Assembly (NCBI GenBank): GCA_022360575.1
Contig: JAKSCO010000305.1
Location: forward strand, 1 to 52,246
Origin: Bacteroidales bacterium
GTDB taxonomy: Bacteria > Bacteroidota > Bacteroidia > Bacteroidales > UBA12077
Reading direction: 5' to 3'
DNA: 52,246 nucleotides
Shown here: positions 26,623 to 34,377 of the stretch, in pieces
Layout of the letters: each line of letters opens with the position of its first letter
Position numbering within the stretch: position 1 is the first letter of the stretch
The notes under the pieces: generated by a model
Told to the model about the DNA's origin: nothing
What the model saw: the letters and a program-made list of their open reading frames with translations, nothing else
Databases searched by the model: none
Position numbers and translations under genes: made by a program

Positions 26623-27204
26623 TTAATTTGATCTTTTAACAAATTTAGTCAGAATAACGATTTGTTGCCCATTAATTCGCCCTTCGATATGCTCAGGGTT
26701 ATCAGCAACAAGTGCGATACCTCGCACTGCTGTTCCTCGCTTAGCTGTAAAACTGGTTCCTTTTACATTTAAATCTTTAATTAAAACAACCGTATCTCCT
26801 GCTTGCAACTCAGCTCCATTGCTATCAATATGCTTTTTTATATCATCAGGATCAATATCCTCGCCAGTAGCTTTAGCCCACACCAAAGTCTCTTCGTCAA
26901 GATACATCATATCTAATAAATCCTGAGGCCAGCCTTCGGCTTTTAACCTATTTAGCATACGCCAAGCCATAACCTGTACAGGGGCATTTTCATTCCACAT
27001 ACTATCATTTAAACAACGCCAATGGTTTACATCTACCTTTTCGGGATTTTCAATCTGCTCTATACAAGCACTACAAGCATATATACACTTATCGACACTT
27101 TCTAAATTTTCAGGAGGAACCTGATAAATTGATAAATCATTTTCAGCCCCACATAATTCGCATTTCGAATTACTTCTTTCTCTTAGTTCTTTTTCGATAC
27201 TCAT
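26623..27204 (-). CDS. PhnA/YjdM-family zinc-ribbon protein
   Basis: 193 residues. The N-terminus carries a zinc ribbon (CELCGAEN at about 15-22 and CSACIEQI at about 44-51), the middle has DVNHWRCLNDSMW and the C-terminus the SH3-like PhnA domain (GAELQAGDTVVLIKDLNVKG to GQQIVILTKFVKR). Despite the name PhnA, this family is not a phosphonate hydrolase; its function is unsettled. It is 62 bp upstream of the FKBP gene in the same direction, with no terminator between them, so co-transcription is possible. Confidence 0.88.
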   Translation of the reverse strand: MSIEKELRERSNSKCELCGAENDLSIYQVPPENLESVDKCIYACSACIEQIENPEKVDVNHWRCLNDSMWNENAPVQVMAWRMLNRLKAEGWPQDLLDMMYLDEETLVWAKATGEDIDPDDIKKHIDSNGAELQAGDTVVLIKDLNVKGTSFTAKRGTAVRGIALVADNPEHIEGRINGQQIVILTKFVKRSN

Positions 27205-27318
27205 TCTGTAATTTTATTTTAAAAGCTGAAAGTAATACTTTTTGTCTAAACATGAGTAATCATTAGCTTTTTTGTTCATAAAAACATTAATTTTAACTAC
27301 TCAAAAAAACAATACGAC

Positions 27319-27789
27319 ATGAATGAAATCGATCAAATTATTAATAAATACAACTTAAAATCACACCCCGAGGGAGGATATTTTACCGAAATATATCGCT
27401 CCGATTACAAGTTAAAATCTCCAATAAACTCACAATCTCGAAATGCCATTACACACATATACTTTCTACTAGTAAATGGTCAGTTTAGTCGATTTCATAA
27501 AGTTTTACACGATGAAGTTTGGAATTTTTACGAAGGAGATTCTTTAAGATTAATCGAATTCGATGGAACAAATATAAACACTGAAATTATCGGAAAAGAA
27601 ACAGCATCGTATGTACACATTGTAAAAGGAGGAATTTTTCAGGCTGCCCAAACAACAGGCGAGTATAGCTTGGTTGGTTGTTCTGTTGCTCCAGGATTTG
27701 ATTTCGCTGATTTCTCTTTCCTCGAAGCTCAAACTCCCGAATTTGAAACATTACAAAATAATTACCCGACTTATCTTAAGCTTGTTTAA
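27319..27789 (+). CDS. Cupin_5 (DUF985) family protein
   Basis: 156 residues with the diagnostic HPEGGYFTEIYRS, AITHIYFLL, FHKVLHDEVWNFYEGD and VGCSVAPGFDFADF motifs of the DUF985/cupin_5 group. The fold is a double-stranded beta-helix; the His/Glu pattern suggests a metal or small-molecule site, but the activity of the family is not established. Start chosen at 27319 since the conserved region begins within 18 residues. It is divergent from the PhnA-like gene. Confidence 0.88.
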   Translation: MNEIDQIINKYNLKSHPEGGYFTEIYRSDYKLKSPINSQSRNAITHIYFLLVNGQFSRFHKVLHDEVWNFYEGDSLRLIEFDGTNINTEIIGKETASYVHIVKGGIFQAAQTTGEYSLVGCSVAPGFDFADFSFLEAQTPEFETLQNNYPTYLKLV

Positions 27790-28102
27790 TTGCATAGATT
27801 TTATAAATACTTCAAATCATTATATATAACAAACTTAAAATACTTGAATATTAGGTTTTCTTGTAAAGATAGTTTAGGCAAATACACCTGTGCTAAACGT
27901 GACCGAATTGTTTTCGAAACAACCCACAAACACAACAAGCCAATAACTACAGCAATGCGCGGAGGATATACTCCTAATCTTCGACATTACCTATGTTTAT
28001 TGCAATACATACAGAATTATTAAAGAAATATTTTCTTAAAAACATTAAAACTTCAGAAGATATAGCTATTTTAGAGAACTCTAAACATTCTAAAATCCTT
28101 AA
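27790..28102. other. Spacer with the 5' flank of tandem duplication unit 1
   Basis: After the cupin gene comes AT-rich sequence, then from about 27873 a block of about 115 bp that is repeated almost exactly at 28833-28950. It can be read as CAKRDRIVFETTHKHNKPI and onward in a 77-codon frame, but in unit 2 the frame ends earlier; I do not regard it as a proven gene. Confidence 0.5.
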
Positions 28103-28106
28103 ATGA
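27993..28106 (+). CDS. Possible small ORF (37 aa) coupled to the membrane protein gene
   Basis: An open frame beginning MFIAIHTELLKKYF and ending SKHSKILK overlaps the start of the next gene by the ATGA typical of translational coupling. Its last 30 residues are conserved in unit 2, where they instead read through into the membrane protein because of a one-base insertion. It may be the 3' remnant of an upstream gene caught in the duplication. Low confidence as an expressed protein. Confidence 0.3.
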   Translation: MFIAIHTELLKKYFLKNIKTSEDIAILENSKHSKILK

Positions 28107-28798
28107 AAAAAACTGTCCCATATGTGTATGAGTTTTTTGTTGTCTTACTTGGTGTTTATTTAGCTTTTGTTTTAACTAATTGGCACGAACAACAAAAAAT
28201 CAACAAAGAAATTAAACAGATATATGATGAAATCAATGAAGAAATATTTAATAATTACCAAGAAGTATATTCTTTAAATAGGAAAACTCGAAATAGTTTT
28301 GCCAAATTCTTAAAATACGAGAACAAAGAAACTCGTCGAGAGATGAAAAACTTATTTAATATTGTCGGAGAAGAAGGAGGTATAGACTTTGTTCAATTCC
28401 GATTTTTTGCTTTCGAGAAACTCAATAAAATGAACATCTCAAACCAAATTCCTCGCGATTATATCTTTAAGCTCAAAAAATTTTATGCTGCTATTAAAAA
28501 CATTGATGAGGTTCAGAAACAAATAAATTCACTTATTTTTTCTCCAATGTGTGTCGACAACAAACAAATCGATGTTGCTTTTGCTTACTTAATGGCAATA
28601 TTGTGGCAGCAACAATCTTGGTGTTTTTCTTTAGAAGAAATATTCAATTCATTTCCTAAAGAATATCCTGATATATATCTAGAAAAAATACAACGCGATT
28701 CAATTATCAATAAACATTACAGGAATTTAAAAGAAAAATACAACAATAACTTCAACGCATACCGCCGAAATAATATAATTTCATCATTGCATTTATAA
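28103..28798 (+). CDS. Single-pass membrane protein, tandem copy 1
   Basis: 231 residues: a short basic start, one membrane helix (about 6-26, YEFFVVLLGVYLAFVL), the motif TNWHEQQKINKEIKQIY, then an all-helical soluble domain with conserved LMAILWQQQSWCFSLEEIFNSF and KEYPDIYLEKIQ. The helix followed by N-W-x-E resembles small Bacteroidota membrane proteins of the DUF6090 type, but I cannot confirm the family. The function is unknown. The paralogue follows directly, nearly identical through the first 60 residues. Confidence 0.7.
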   Translation: MKKTVPYVYEFFVVLLGVYLAFVLTNWHEQQKINKEIKQIYDEINEEIFNNYQEVYSLNRKTRNSFAKFLKYENKETRREMKNLFNIVGEEGGIDFVQFRFFAFEKLNKMNISNQIPRDYIFKLKKFYAAIKNIDEVQKQINSLIFSPMCVDNKQIDVAFAYLMAILWQQQSWCFSLEEIFNSFPKEYPDIYLEKIQRDSIINKHYRNLKEKYNNNFNAYRRNNIISSLHL

Positions 28799-29057
28799 AA
28801 AACCCTTGCTTAAGATTTGTAGGTTTAGATAATTTAGGCAAACGCCTGTGCTAAACGTGACCGAATTGTTTTCGAAATAGCCCACAAACACAACAAGCCA
28901 ATAACTACAGCAATGCGCAGAGGATATGCTCCTAATCTTCGATAGTATCTATGCTCATTGCAACATAGAATTATTAGGGAAATATTTTCTTGGAAACATT
29001 GAAAACTTAGAATATATATCTATCTTAGAAAACTCTAAACATTCTAAAATCCTTAAA

Positions 29058-29765
29058 GTGAAAAAAACTGTCCCATATGTGTATGAGTTTTTTGTTGTCT
29101 TACTTGGTGTTTATTTAGCTTTTGTTTTAACTAATTGGCACGAACAACAAAAAATCAACAAAGAAATCAAACAGATATATAATGAAATTAATGAAGAAAT
29201 ATTTAATAATTACCAAGAAGTATATTCTTTAAATAAGAAAACACGAAATAGCTTTACTAAACTTTTAAAATACGAGAACAAAGAAACTCGTCGAGAGATG
29301 AAAAATTTATTCTCTATTACCAGTGAAATCGGAGGAATATACTTTACTAAATTCAAATATTCTGCTTTCAACAAACTTAATAAAATGAATATCTCAAATC
29401 AGATTCCTCGTGATTACATAATTAAAATCGAAAAATTTTATGCCTCTATTAAGAATATTGAAGAAATTTACACCAAATCTAATGACGTTTTTTTTTCAAG
29501 TATGACTATCGATAATAAACAAATAGATGTTGCTTTTGCTCAATTAATGTTAATGTTGTGGCAACAACAATCTTGGTGTTTTTGTTCAGAAGAAATATTC
29601 AATTCTTTTTCTAAAGAATATCCTGATATATATCTAGAAAAAATACAACACGATTCAATTATTAATAAGCATTTCAGGAATTTAAAAGAAAAATACAATC
29701 ATAACTTTAATACATATATTCATAATAAACGGATTCCTTCATCGCGTTTAATCACATGTCCATAA
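29058..29765 (+). CDS. Single-pass membrane protein, tandem copy 2
   Basis: 235 residues from the GTG at 29058, which aligns with the ATG of copy 1 (both give KKTVPYVYEFF). An in-frame ATG at 28926 would add 44 residues, but that stretch corresponds to a separate frame before copy 1, so I prefer GTG. Copy 2 is nearly identical to copy 1 for about 60 residues, diverges in the middle (ITSEIGGIYFTKFKYSAF against IVGEEGGIDFVQFRFFAF) and converges again near the QQQSWCF and YPDIYLEKIQ motifs. A strong terminator ends the cluster. Confidence 0.65.
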   Translation: MKKTVPYVYEFFVVLLGVYLAFVLTNWHEQQKINKEIKQIYNEINEEIFNNYQEVYSLNKKTRNSFTKLLKYENKETRREMKNLFSITSEIGGIYFTKFKYSAFNKLNKMNISNQIPRDYIIKIEKFYASIKNIEEIYTKSNDVFFSSMTIDNKQIDVAFAQLMLMLWQQQSWCFCSEEIFNSFSKEYPDIYLEKIQHDSIINKHFRNLKEKYNHNFNTYIHNKRIPSSRLITCP

Positions 29766-29768
29766 TCA

Positions 29769-29815
29769 AAAAAGAAGGGGCTGTCAGAAAACATTTCTGA
29801 CAGCCCCTTCTTTTT
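29769..29815. terminator. Strong bidirectional terminator
   Basis: A 22-bp perfect stem (29769-29790 with 29794-29815) around a 3-nt loop, with A/T runs at the base on both sides. It lies between convergent genes. Confidence 0.95.
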
Positions 29816-29826
29816 GTCTTTATTTT

Positions 29827-30903
29827 TTATTCAAACCGATAAGCTGCTTTCTCTAAATCTTTAACCGATTTTATCTTACGAGGAGGATTTAAGTGTTGTC
29901 CTAAAAACTTATATATTTTCACTCGTACTTTTCGGGCATGTTTTGTGTCCATTCGGTCAAACGAATGTCCTCCCGGAATATTATCGAAAATCTCATACTC
30001 AAATTTTTTCCCATCTGCCTTAAGCGATTTTATCAAATGCTCTACCTCTAATACATTCACATCATCATCGTTCGTATTTGTATGTATTAAAAGAGGTGTA
30101 TTTTTAAATTTATGAGTATTCCATGCTGGCGAACGTCGACGATATTCATTTACATTTTCGTAAGCTGTTTTTCCAATATGATAATCGGCCGAATACAAAT
30201 CTCTATATTTCTGTGTTTGATATCCCATACGCGAAATAATATCACTAACCGGAACTCCTGCAAATGCCACTTTATAATCTTTCGGGTGATCAAAAATATT
30301 ATGTAAAGTAATCATCCCCCCATGACTCCATCCAATTATACCTACTCTATCTTTATCAACAATCTCATAATTCTCAATCATGTATTTCCTACTAGCATCT
30401 ACATCTTCGGTTTCTAACCCACCATAATCAATCTTTTCGTAATGACTTTTTCCATAACCAGTACTCCCTCTATATTCGGCTGCAACAACAATATATTGCT
30501 GCGAAATTAATTCGCGAACTATATGTGCATAATAAGTAGTAAAATCGCCATGCACTCCCCCATGAGGCAACACTATTAAAGGATACTTTTTCGAGGGATC
30601 AATAGTTTTAGGAATAAAAGTATAAGTCCAAAACTTAACAGGATTACCTGCTCCTTGTGCTGTCGGATTTTTTTCTTTCCATTTCGGGGGTCCATAAATA
30701 TATACTTTATCGATATAAGCAATATCTCCAACTTTATTATACCATAAAATATCATCATTAATCTTTTCTAATCGATCTAATCGATGATTTAAACGTTGCA
30801 TTTGCTTGTTCAATTCGGTTATAATTTCATCCGAATCTTGGGCTTGTAAAGACGAAACGAATACTACAAGCAAAATAGCTAAGCAGTTTTTTAGTTTTCT
30901 CAT
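29827..30903 (-). CDS. Secreted alpha/beta hydrolase of the S9 (prolyl oligopeptidase-like) type
   Basis: 358 residues: a signal peptide (about 1-21, LQAQ), a short coiled coil (about 24-50) and an alpha/beta-hydrolase domain. The nucleophile is S193 in GWSHGG, the oxyanion HGG is at about 114-116, the acid is among D279-D281 in NTNDDDVNV and the His is H313 in GGHSF. It lacks the long N-terminal propeller of classical S9 peptidases, so it may be a short peptidase or an esterase. Probably periplasmic or envelope-located. Confidence 0.85.
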   Translation of the reverse strand: MRKLKNCLAILLVVFVSSLQAQDSDEIITELNKQMQRLNHRLDRLEKINDDILWYNKVGDIAYIDKVYIYGPPKWKEKNPTAQGAGNPVKFWTYTFIPKTIDPSKKYPLIVLPHGGVHGDFTTYYAHIVRELISQQYIVVAAEYRGSTGYGKSHYEKIDYGGLETEDVDASRKYMIENYEIVDKDRVGIIGWSHGGMITLHNIFDHPKDYKVAFAGVPVSDIISRMGYQTQKYRDLYSADYHIGKTAYENVNEYRRRSPAWNTHKFKNTPLLIHTNTNDDDVNVLEVEHLIKSLKADGKKFEYEIFDNIPGGHSFDRMDTKHARKVRVKIYKFLGQHLNPPRKIKSVKDLEKAAYRFE

Positions 30904-31000
30904 TTGTTTAAAATTTATGACCTCCTAAAAAATTATTAATTACATCGGTTTATTATTTTAGGTGTAGTCTATTCGTTTTTTATAAAAATAGTTTTGATTT

Positions 31001-31783
31001 TCAAATTTCGATTTTACCCTCAAAAACAAATTCGGCAGGACCTGTCAACCAAATATCTTCAAATGTATTGTTTGATTTCTGGTTAAACCTTACATTTAGG
31101 TTCCCTCCTAAGGTTTCTATATCAAATGACTTTTTGTCAGAGTTGATATGAATTGCTGCACTAATTGCCGAAGCTGTAACCCCTGTACCACAAGACAAAG
31201 TCTCATTTTCAACTCCTCGCTCGTAGGTTCTAACAAATAACTTCTTCTCGTTTAAAATTTCAACAAAATTTACATTAGTCCCTTCAGCTCTAAACTTTTC
31301 GCTATATCTTATTTCTTTTCCTTTATTAAAAACATCTACATTTTTTACATCATTACAAAAAGCAACATAATGAGGCGATCCCGTATCTAAAAAATAATTT
31401 TCATCAACAACATCGATACTCGAAACATCCTGCATTTGTAACGAAACTGTATTATCATCATTTATAATTGCATTATGCACACCATCAATCGAGTTAAAAC
31501 TTGTTTTTTCTGAAATAACATTTAGCCTACGAGCCATTGCTACCAAACACCGACCTCCGTTACCACACATAGTTCCTTCGTTACCATCTGAATTAAAATA
31601 TCTCATATTAAAATCCATTGTAGAGTGCTTTTCTAACAGCATTAAACCATCGGCTCCAATGCCAAAACGTCGGTTACACAACAACTCAATCTGTTTTGTA
31701 TTTAACGATATTGTATTTGCAGTATTATCAATTATAACAAAGTCATTGCCTGCTCCTTGATATTTATAAAAAGATATAGTCAT
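31001..31783 (-). CDS. dapF: Diaminopimelate epimerase
   Basis: 260 residues with both catalytic cysteines of DapF: C73 in MCGNGGRC and C198 in LSCGTGVTA, plus YQGAGNDFVIID at the N-terminus and RTYERGVENET before the second Cys. It interconverts LL- and meso-diaminopimelate for lysine and peptidoglycan synthesis in the cytoplasm. Length is normal. It is 97 bp upstream of the S9-like hydrolase on the same strand; no dap genes lie adjacent. Confidence 0.96.
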   Translation of the reverse strand: MTISFYKYQGAGNDFVIIDNTANTISLNTKQIELLCNRRFGIGADGLMLLEKHSTMDFNMRYFNSDGNEGTMCGNGGRCLVAMARRLNVISEKTSFNSIDGVHNAIINDDNTVSLQMQDVSSIDVVDENYFLDTGSPHYVAFCNDVKNVDVFNKGKEIRYSEKFRAEGTNVNFVEILNEKKLFVRTYERGVENETLSCGTGVTASAISAAIHINSDKKSFDIETLGGNLNVRFNQKSNNTFEDIWLTGPAEFVFEGKIEI

Positions 31784-32243
31784 ATTGATTCGAATTTTCT
31801 TGAAATATACTTGTTACTGTTTTATTACAAGCTGTTTTGTATTATTTTTTTGTAAACTTATAAATATTTTTTTATAAATGACAAATAAGCAGTCTGTGTT
31901 AAATAATGTTAAAGCTAAAGCTTTAAATATCATCGGTATTAAATTTGACGTTAACTTTATCAAACATAATTTTTGATTAATACACAATACAAGAAAGAAG
32001 TATAAATAATAATATATTAACAACGAATAAAAACACAACACAGATGAAACCTTCATGATAAATAAACTTAACACATACTAATATGGTTATTTCCTAATAG
32101 TATTAGAGTTTCAACTTAGAAACATGAAGGTTCACGAGTGGAATATTGTTATGGCTTGGGGGAGCGAGTAACAAAAAAACACTCAATACAGGAAAGAAGT
32201 ATAAATAATAATAAATTAACAACTATATAAAAATACTACACAG
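31784..32243. other. Intergenic region with a duplicated htrA leader
   Basis: No gene is convincing. The spacer contains two ~65-bp direct repeats (31985-32049 and 32184-32249), the second ending in the htrA start codon, and a perfect 10-bp inverted repeat (AACCTTCATG, 32048-32057, with 32123-32132). Open frames on the minus strand here are hydrophobic AT-rich translations without family resemblance. Confidence 0.6.
31985..32049 (+). repeat. Upstream copy of the htrA 5' leader
   Basis: About 65 bp that match 32184-32249 at roughly 90%, including GAAAGAAGTATAAATAATAA and CACAGATGAAA. Here the copied start codon opens a four-codon frame (Met-Lys-Pro-Ser-stop). Confidence 0.75.
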
Positions 32244-32249
32244 ATGAAA
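32184..32249 (+). repeat. htrA-proximal copy of the leader repeat
   Basis: The repeat partner of 31985-32049; its final ATGAAA is the start of htrA. The shared segment probably includes part of the untranslated leader and possibly the promoter, although no TAnnTTTG element is visible. Confidence 0.75.
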
Positions 32250-33731
32250 GCAAAAATATTTTTAGGAAATATTGTCATAGCAATTTTATCTGCATTAATG
32301 GCAATTATTATTTACACAAATTTTTTTCAAGAAGAATTATCGAATAATCCAAAACAAGAAATCGAAGAGGAAGGAGTTATTGACCTATTAGAAGACTCGA
32401 ATAAGGTTAGTTATAAAAAGACTCCCATTAGTTTTAATGGCGAAATATTCGATTTTACCGAAGCTGCCGACAAAAGCATACATGCTGTTGTCCATGTTAC
32501 TTCGAAAAATAATTTAGAGAACAATTCTTATTCGGGCAATCCTATATTCGATTTATTATTTGGCGACAATTACAACAAACAACCTTCGATATCATTTGGT
32601 TCTGGAGTTATTATTTCTAAAGATGGATACATAGTAACCAACAATCATGTTGTTGACGAGTCGGACGAGATACAAATTGTACTAAATGACAAACGCACTT
32701 TTACGGCAAAACTTGTAGGTAAAGATCCTAGTTCTGATCTGGCTTTATTAAAAGTTAAGGCTACAGATTTACCTTATATTTCTTTAGGAAACTCGGACAA
32801 TCTAAAAGTTGGCGAGTGGGTTTTAGCTGTAGGTAATCCTTTTAATTTAACATCGACTGTAACAGCCGGAATTGTTAGTGCTAAAGCACGAGACATTAAT
32901 ATTTTATCAAAAAACAAATATCCTATCGAATCGTTTATACAAACCGATGCTGCCGTAAATCAAGGAAACAGCGGAGGTGCTTTGGTTAACATGCGAGGCG
33001 AGTTAGTAGGTATTAACTCGGCAATATTATCTCCTTCGGGGGCATATTCGGGCTATTCTTTTGCTATTCCTGTAAATATTGTAAAGAAAATTGTTGCTGA
33101 CATTATTAAGTATGGCGAAGTACAACGTGCTGTTTTAGGCATTACCATAAAAAATATTACTGGCGAACTTGCCAAAAAATTCAAACTCGATAAAGTTGAA
33201 GGTGTTTATATCGAATCGGTAATTAGCAATGGAGCAGCCAAAGAAGCAGGTATTAAAAAAGGTGATGTTATTCTCAAAATAAACAAGGTAGAAGTAAATA
33301 CTACCGCTGAGCTTACCGAACAAATGACAAAATATCGCCCTGGCGAATTAATTTATGTAACCATTAAGCGAAACGGAAAAAGAAAACAATTCGAAGTTGT
33401 ATTGCGAAATATGCAGGGAAATACCGAAATCATAAAATCTGATAAATATTTATCAATTTTAGGAGCTAAGTTTCAAGAAATGTCACACAGAGATAAACGT
33501 ATGTGGGGTGTTGATAAAGGAATTGTTATTTCTGAAATTAACGATGGAGTTTTAAAGAAAAAAGGAATAAAGAAAGGATACATTATCTTATCTGTAGGAG
33601 GTAAACCCATAAACAACATCTCTGATTTAAAACAAGAACTTAAACAAGTAGGAATTGGAGGAATTGCCGAAATGGAAGTAACATATCCTCGAAGTAGATA
33701 TATATACGTATACAATATAAAACTTGAATAA
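32244..33731 (+). CDS. htrA: Periplasmic serine endoprotease DegP/HtrA
   Basis: 495 residues: an N-terminal membrane anchor or signal (about 4-25), a trypsin-like domain with the triad H135 (TNNHVV), D165 (SSDLALLK) and S243 (GNSGGAL), and two PDZ domains (about 300-385 and 420-490). It degrades or refolds damaged envelope proteins under stress. The domain set matches Do-family proteases. The duplicated leader in front of it is unusual, and a terminator follows 24 bp after the stop. Confidence 0.95.
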   Translation: MKAKIFLGNIVIAILSALMAIIIYTNFFQEELSNNPKQEIEEEGVIDLLEDSNKVSYKKTPISFNGEIFDFTEAADKSIHAVVHVTSKNNLENNSYSGNPIFDLLFGDNYNKQPSISFGSGVIISKDGYIVTNNHVVDESDEIQIVLNDKRTFTAKLVGKDPSSDLALLKVKATDLPYISLGNSDNLKVGEWVLAVGNPFNLTSTVTAGIVSAKARDINILSKNKYPIESFIQTDAAVNQGNSGGALVNMRGELVGINSAILSPSGAYSGYSFAIPVNIVKKIVADIIKYGEVQRAVLGITIKNITGELAKKFKLDKVEGVYIESVISNGAAKEAGIKKGDVILKINKVEVNTTAELTEQMTKYRPGELIYVTIKRNGKRKQFEVVLRNMQGNTEIIKSDKYLSILGAKFQEMSHRDKRMWGVDKGIVISEINDGVLKKKGIKKGYIILSVGGKPINNISDLKQELKQVGIGGIAEMEVTYPRSRYIYVYNIKLE

Positions 33732-33755
33732 AGCAATCATTAAATTCATTTAATA

Positions 33756-33789
33756 AAAAATGCCGAGGGTTTTAACTCTTGGCATTTTT
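33756..33789 (+). terminator. Terminator after htrA
   Basis: A 14-bp stem with two G-U pairs (33756-33769 with 33776-33789), 6-nt loop, ending in TTTTTATTTTTTATT. Confidence 0.85.
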
Positions 33790-34024
33790 ATTTTTTATTA
33801 TTATAGGTAATTGCACTATTGTATATTGTGATCTAAATTGTAAGGATATAACAAATTATAAATGACTGAATGTTTTTGAAACAACACGAATAATATCTTG
33901 TAGTATTTAATTACACAGATTCACTTTCTTAAAAATAGTGGTATGAAAAATTATAGTGGTAACTTTTTTACAGAAAAAATCAAAATAAAAACCAACAAAA
34001 CACTACCTTACAAGTTATTAATCT

Positions 34025-34234
34025 GATGTAATACTCAAATATACTATCTTCAAACCCAAATGCTTTAATGTAAAACCCCAATATGCTATTGTAAAACCTA
34101 ATTATTCTAATGTAGAACCTAAATAAACGAATGTAAAACCTAAATAAACTGCTGTCAATCCTAAATAAATTAATGTAAAACCTAATTATTAGATTTCCAA
34201 TCTTATTTAATTCATTTTAAATCCTAATTAATTC
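34025..34234. repeat. 21-bp-period degenerate tandem array (10 units)
   Basis: Ten consecutive 21-bp units with no spacer, e.g. AATGTAGAACCTAAATAAACG (34109-34129 after one more base) and its neighbours at 34067, 34088, 34130, 34151 and 34172. The best-conserved core is 34067-34192; outer units drift. Each unit holds two A-rich tracts about 8-10 bp apart, so A-tracts recur near the helical repeat and the DNA is likely curved. Read on the minus strand the period is seven codons (about L-G-F-T-x-x-Y), but stops occur in two units. It occupies most of a 646-bp gap between the 3' ends of two convergent genes; the rest of that gap (33790-34024, 34235-34377) shows nothing else. Confidence 0.75.
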
Positions 34235-34377
34235 GTTTTGATTTCAAACATCTTCATTTCCTCTTCAATTAATCAACTTTTGAGACTTATTTTAGAGTTT
34301 TAAACAAAGAAAAGCTTCTAAGAAGAATATGTGTTCTGTGTATTTATCACAAACAAACCATAAAACCTAGATATTTA

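Larger units (their letters stand above)
27873..29752. repeat. Tandem duplication of about 0.95 kb
   Basis: Unit 1 is about 27873-28798 and unit 2 about 28833-29752. Each has the same order: the CCTGTGCTAAACGTGACCG block, a GCGCGGAGG/GCGCAGAGG block, a leader ending in AACATTCTAAAATCCTTAAA and the membrane protein gene. Divergence is uneven, lowest around the start codon and in the 115-bp upstream block. Confidence 0.85.

Noticed and set aside
26623..27204. Phosphonoacetate hydrolase (from the PhnA name)
   Set aside because: Zinc-ribbon PhnA/YjdM proteins are unrelated to phosphonoacetate hydrolase, and no phn genes lie nearby.
27790..28023. 77-codon ORF containing the KHNKPITTAMRGG stretch as a gene
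   Set aside because: The reading frame is only partly kept in unit 2 and starts at the preceding stop codon; kept as an unexplained conserved block instead.
28926..29057. Upstream ATG for tandem copy 2 (44 extra residues)
   Set aside because: The same DNA before copy 1 is in another frame ending in a stop at the start codon; the GTG at 29058 aligns with the copy 1 start.
31814..32074. Hydrophobic 86-codon minus-strand ORF
   Set aside because: It overlaps the duplicated htrA leader and is an AT-rich translation with no family resemblance.
34025..34234. CRISPR array
   Set aside because: Units abut with a fixed 21-bp period and no unique spacers, and no cas genes are present.
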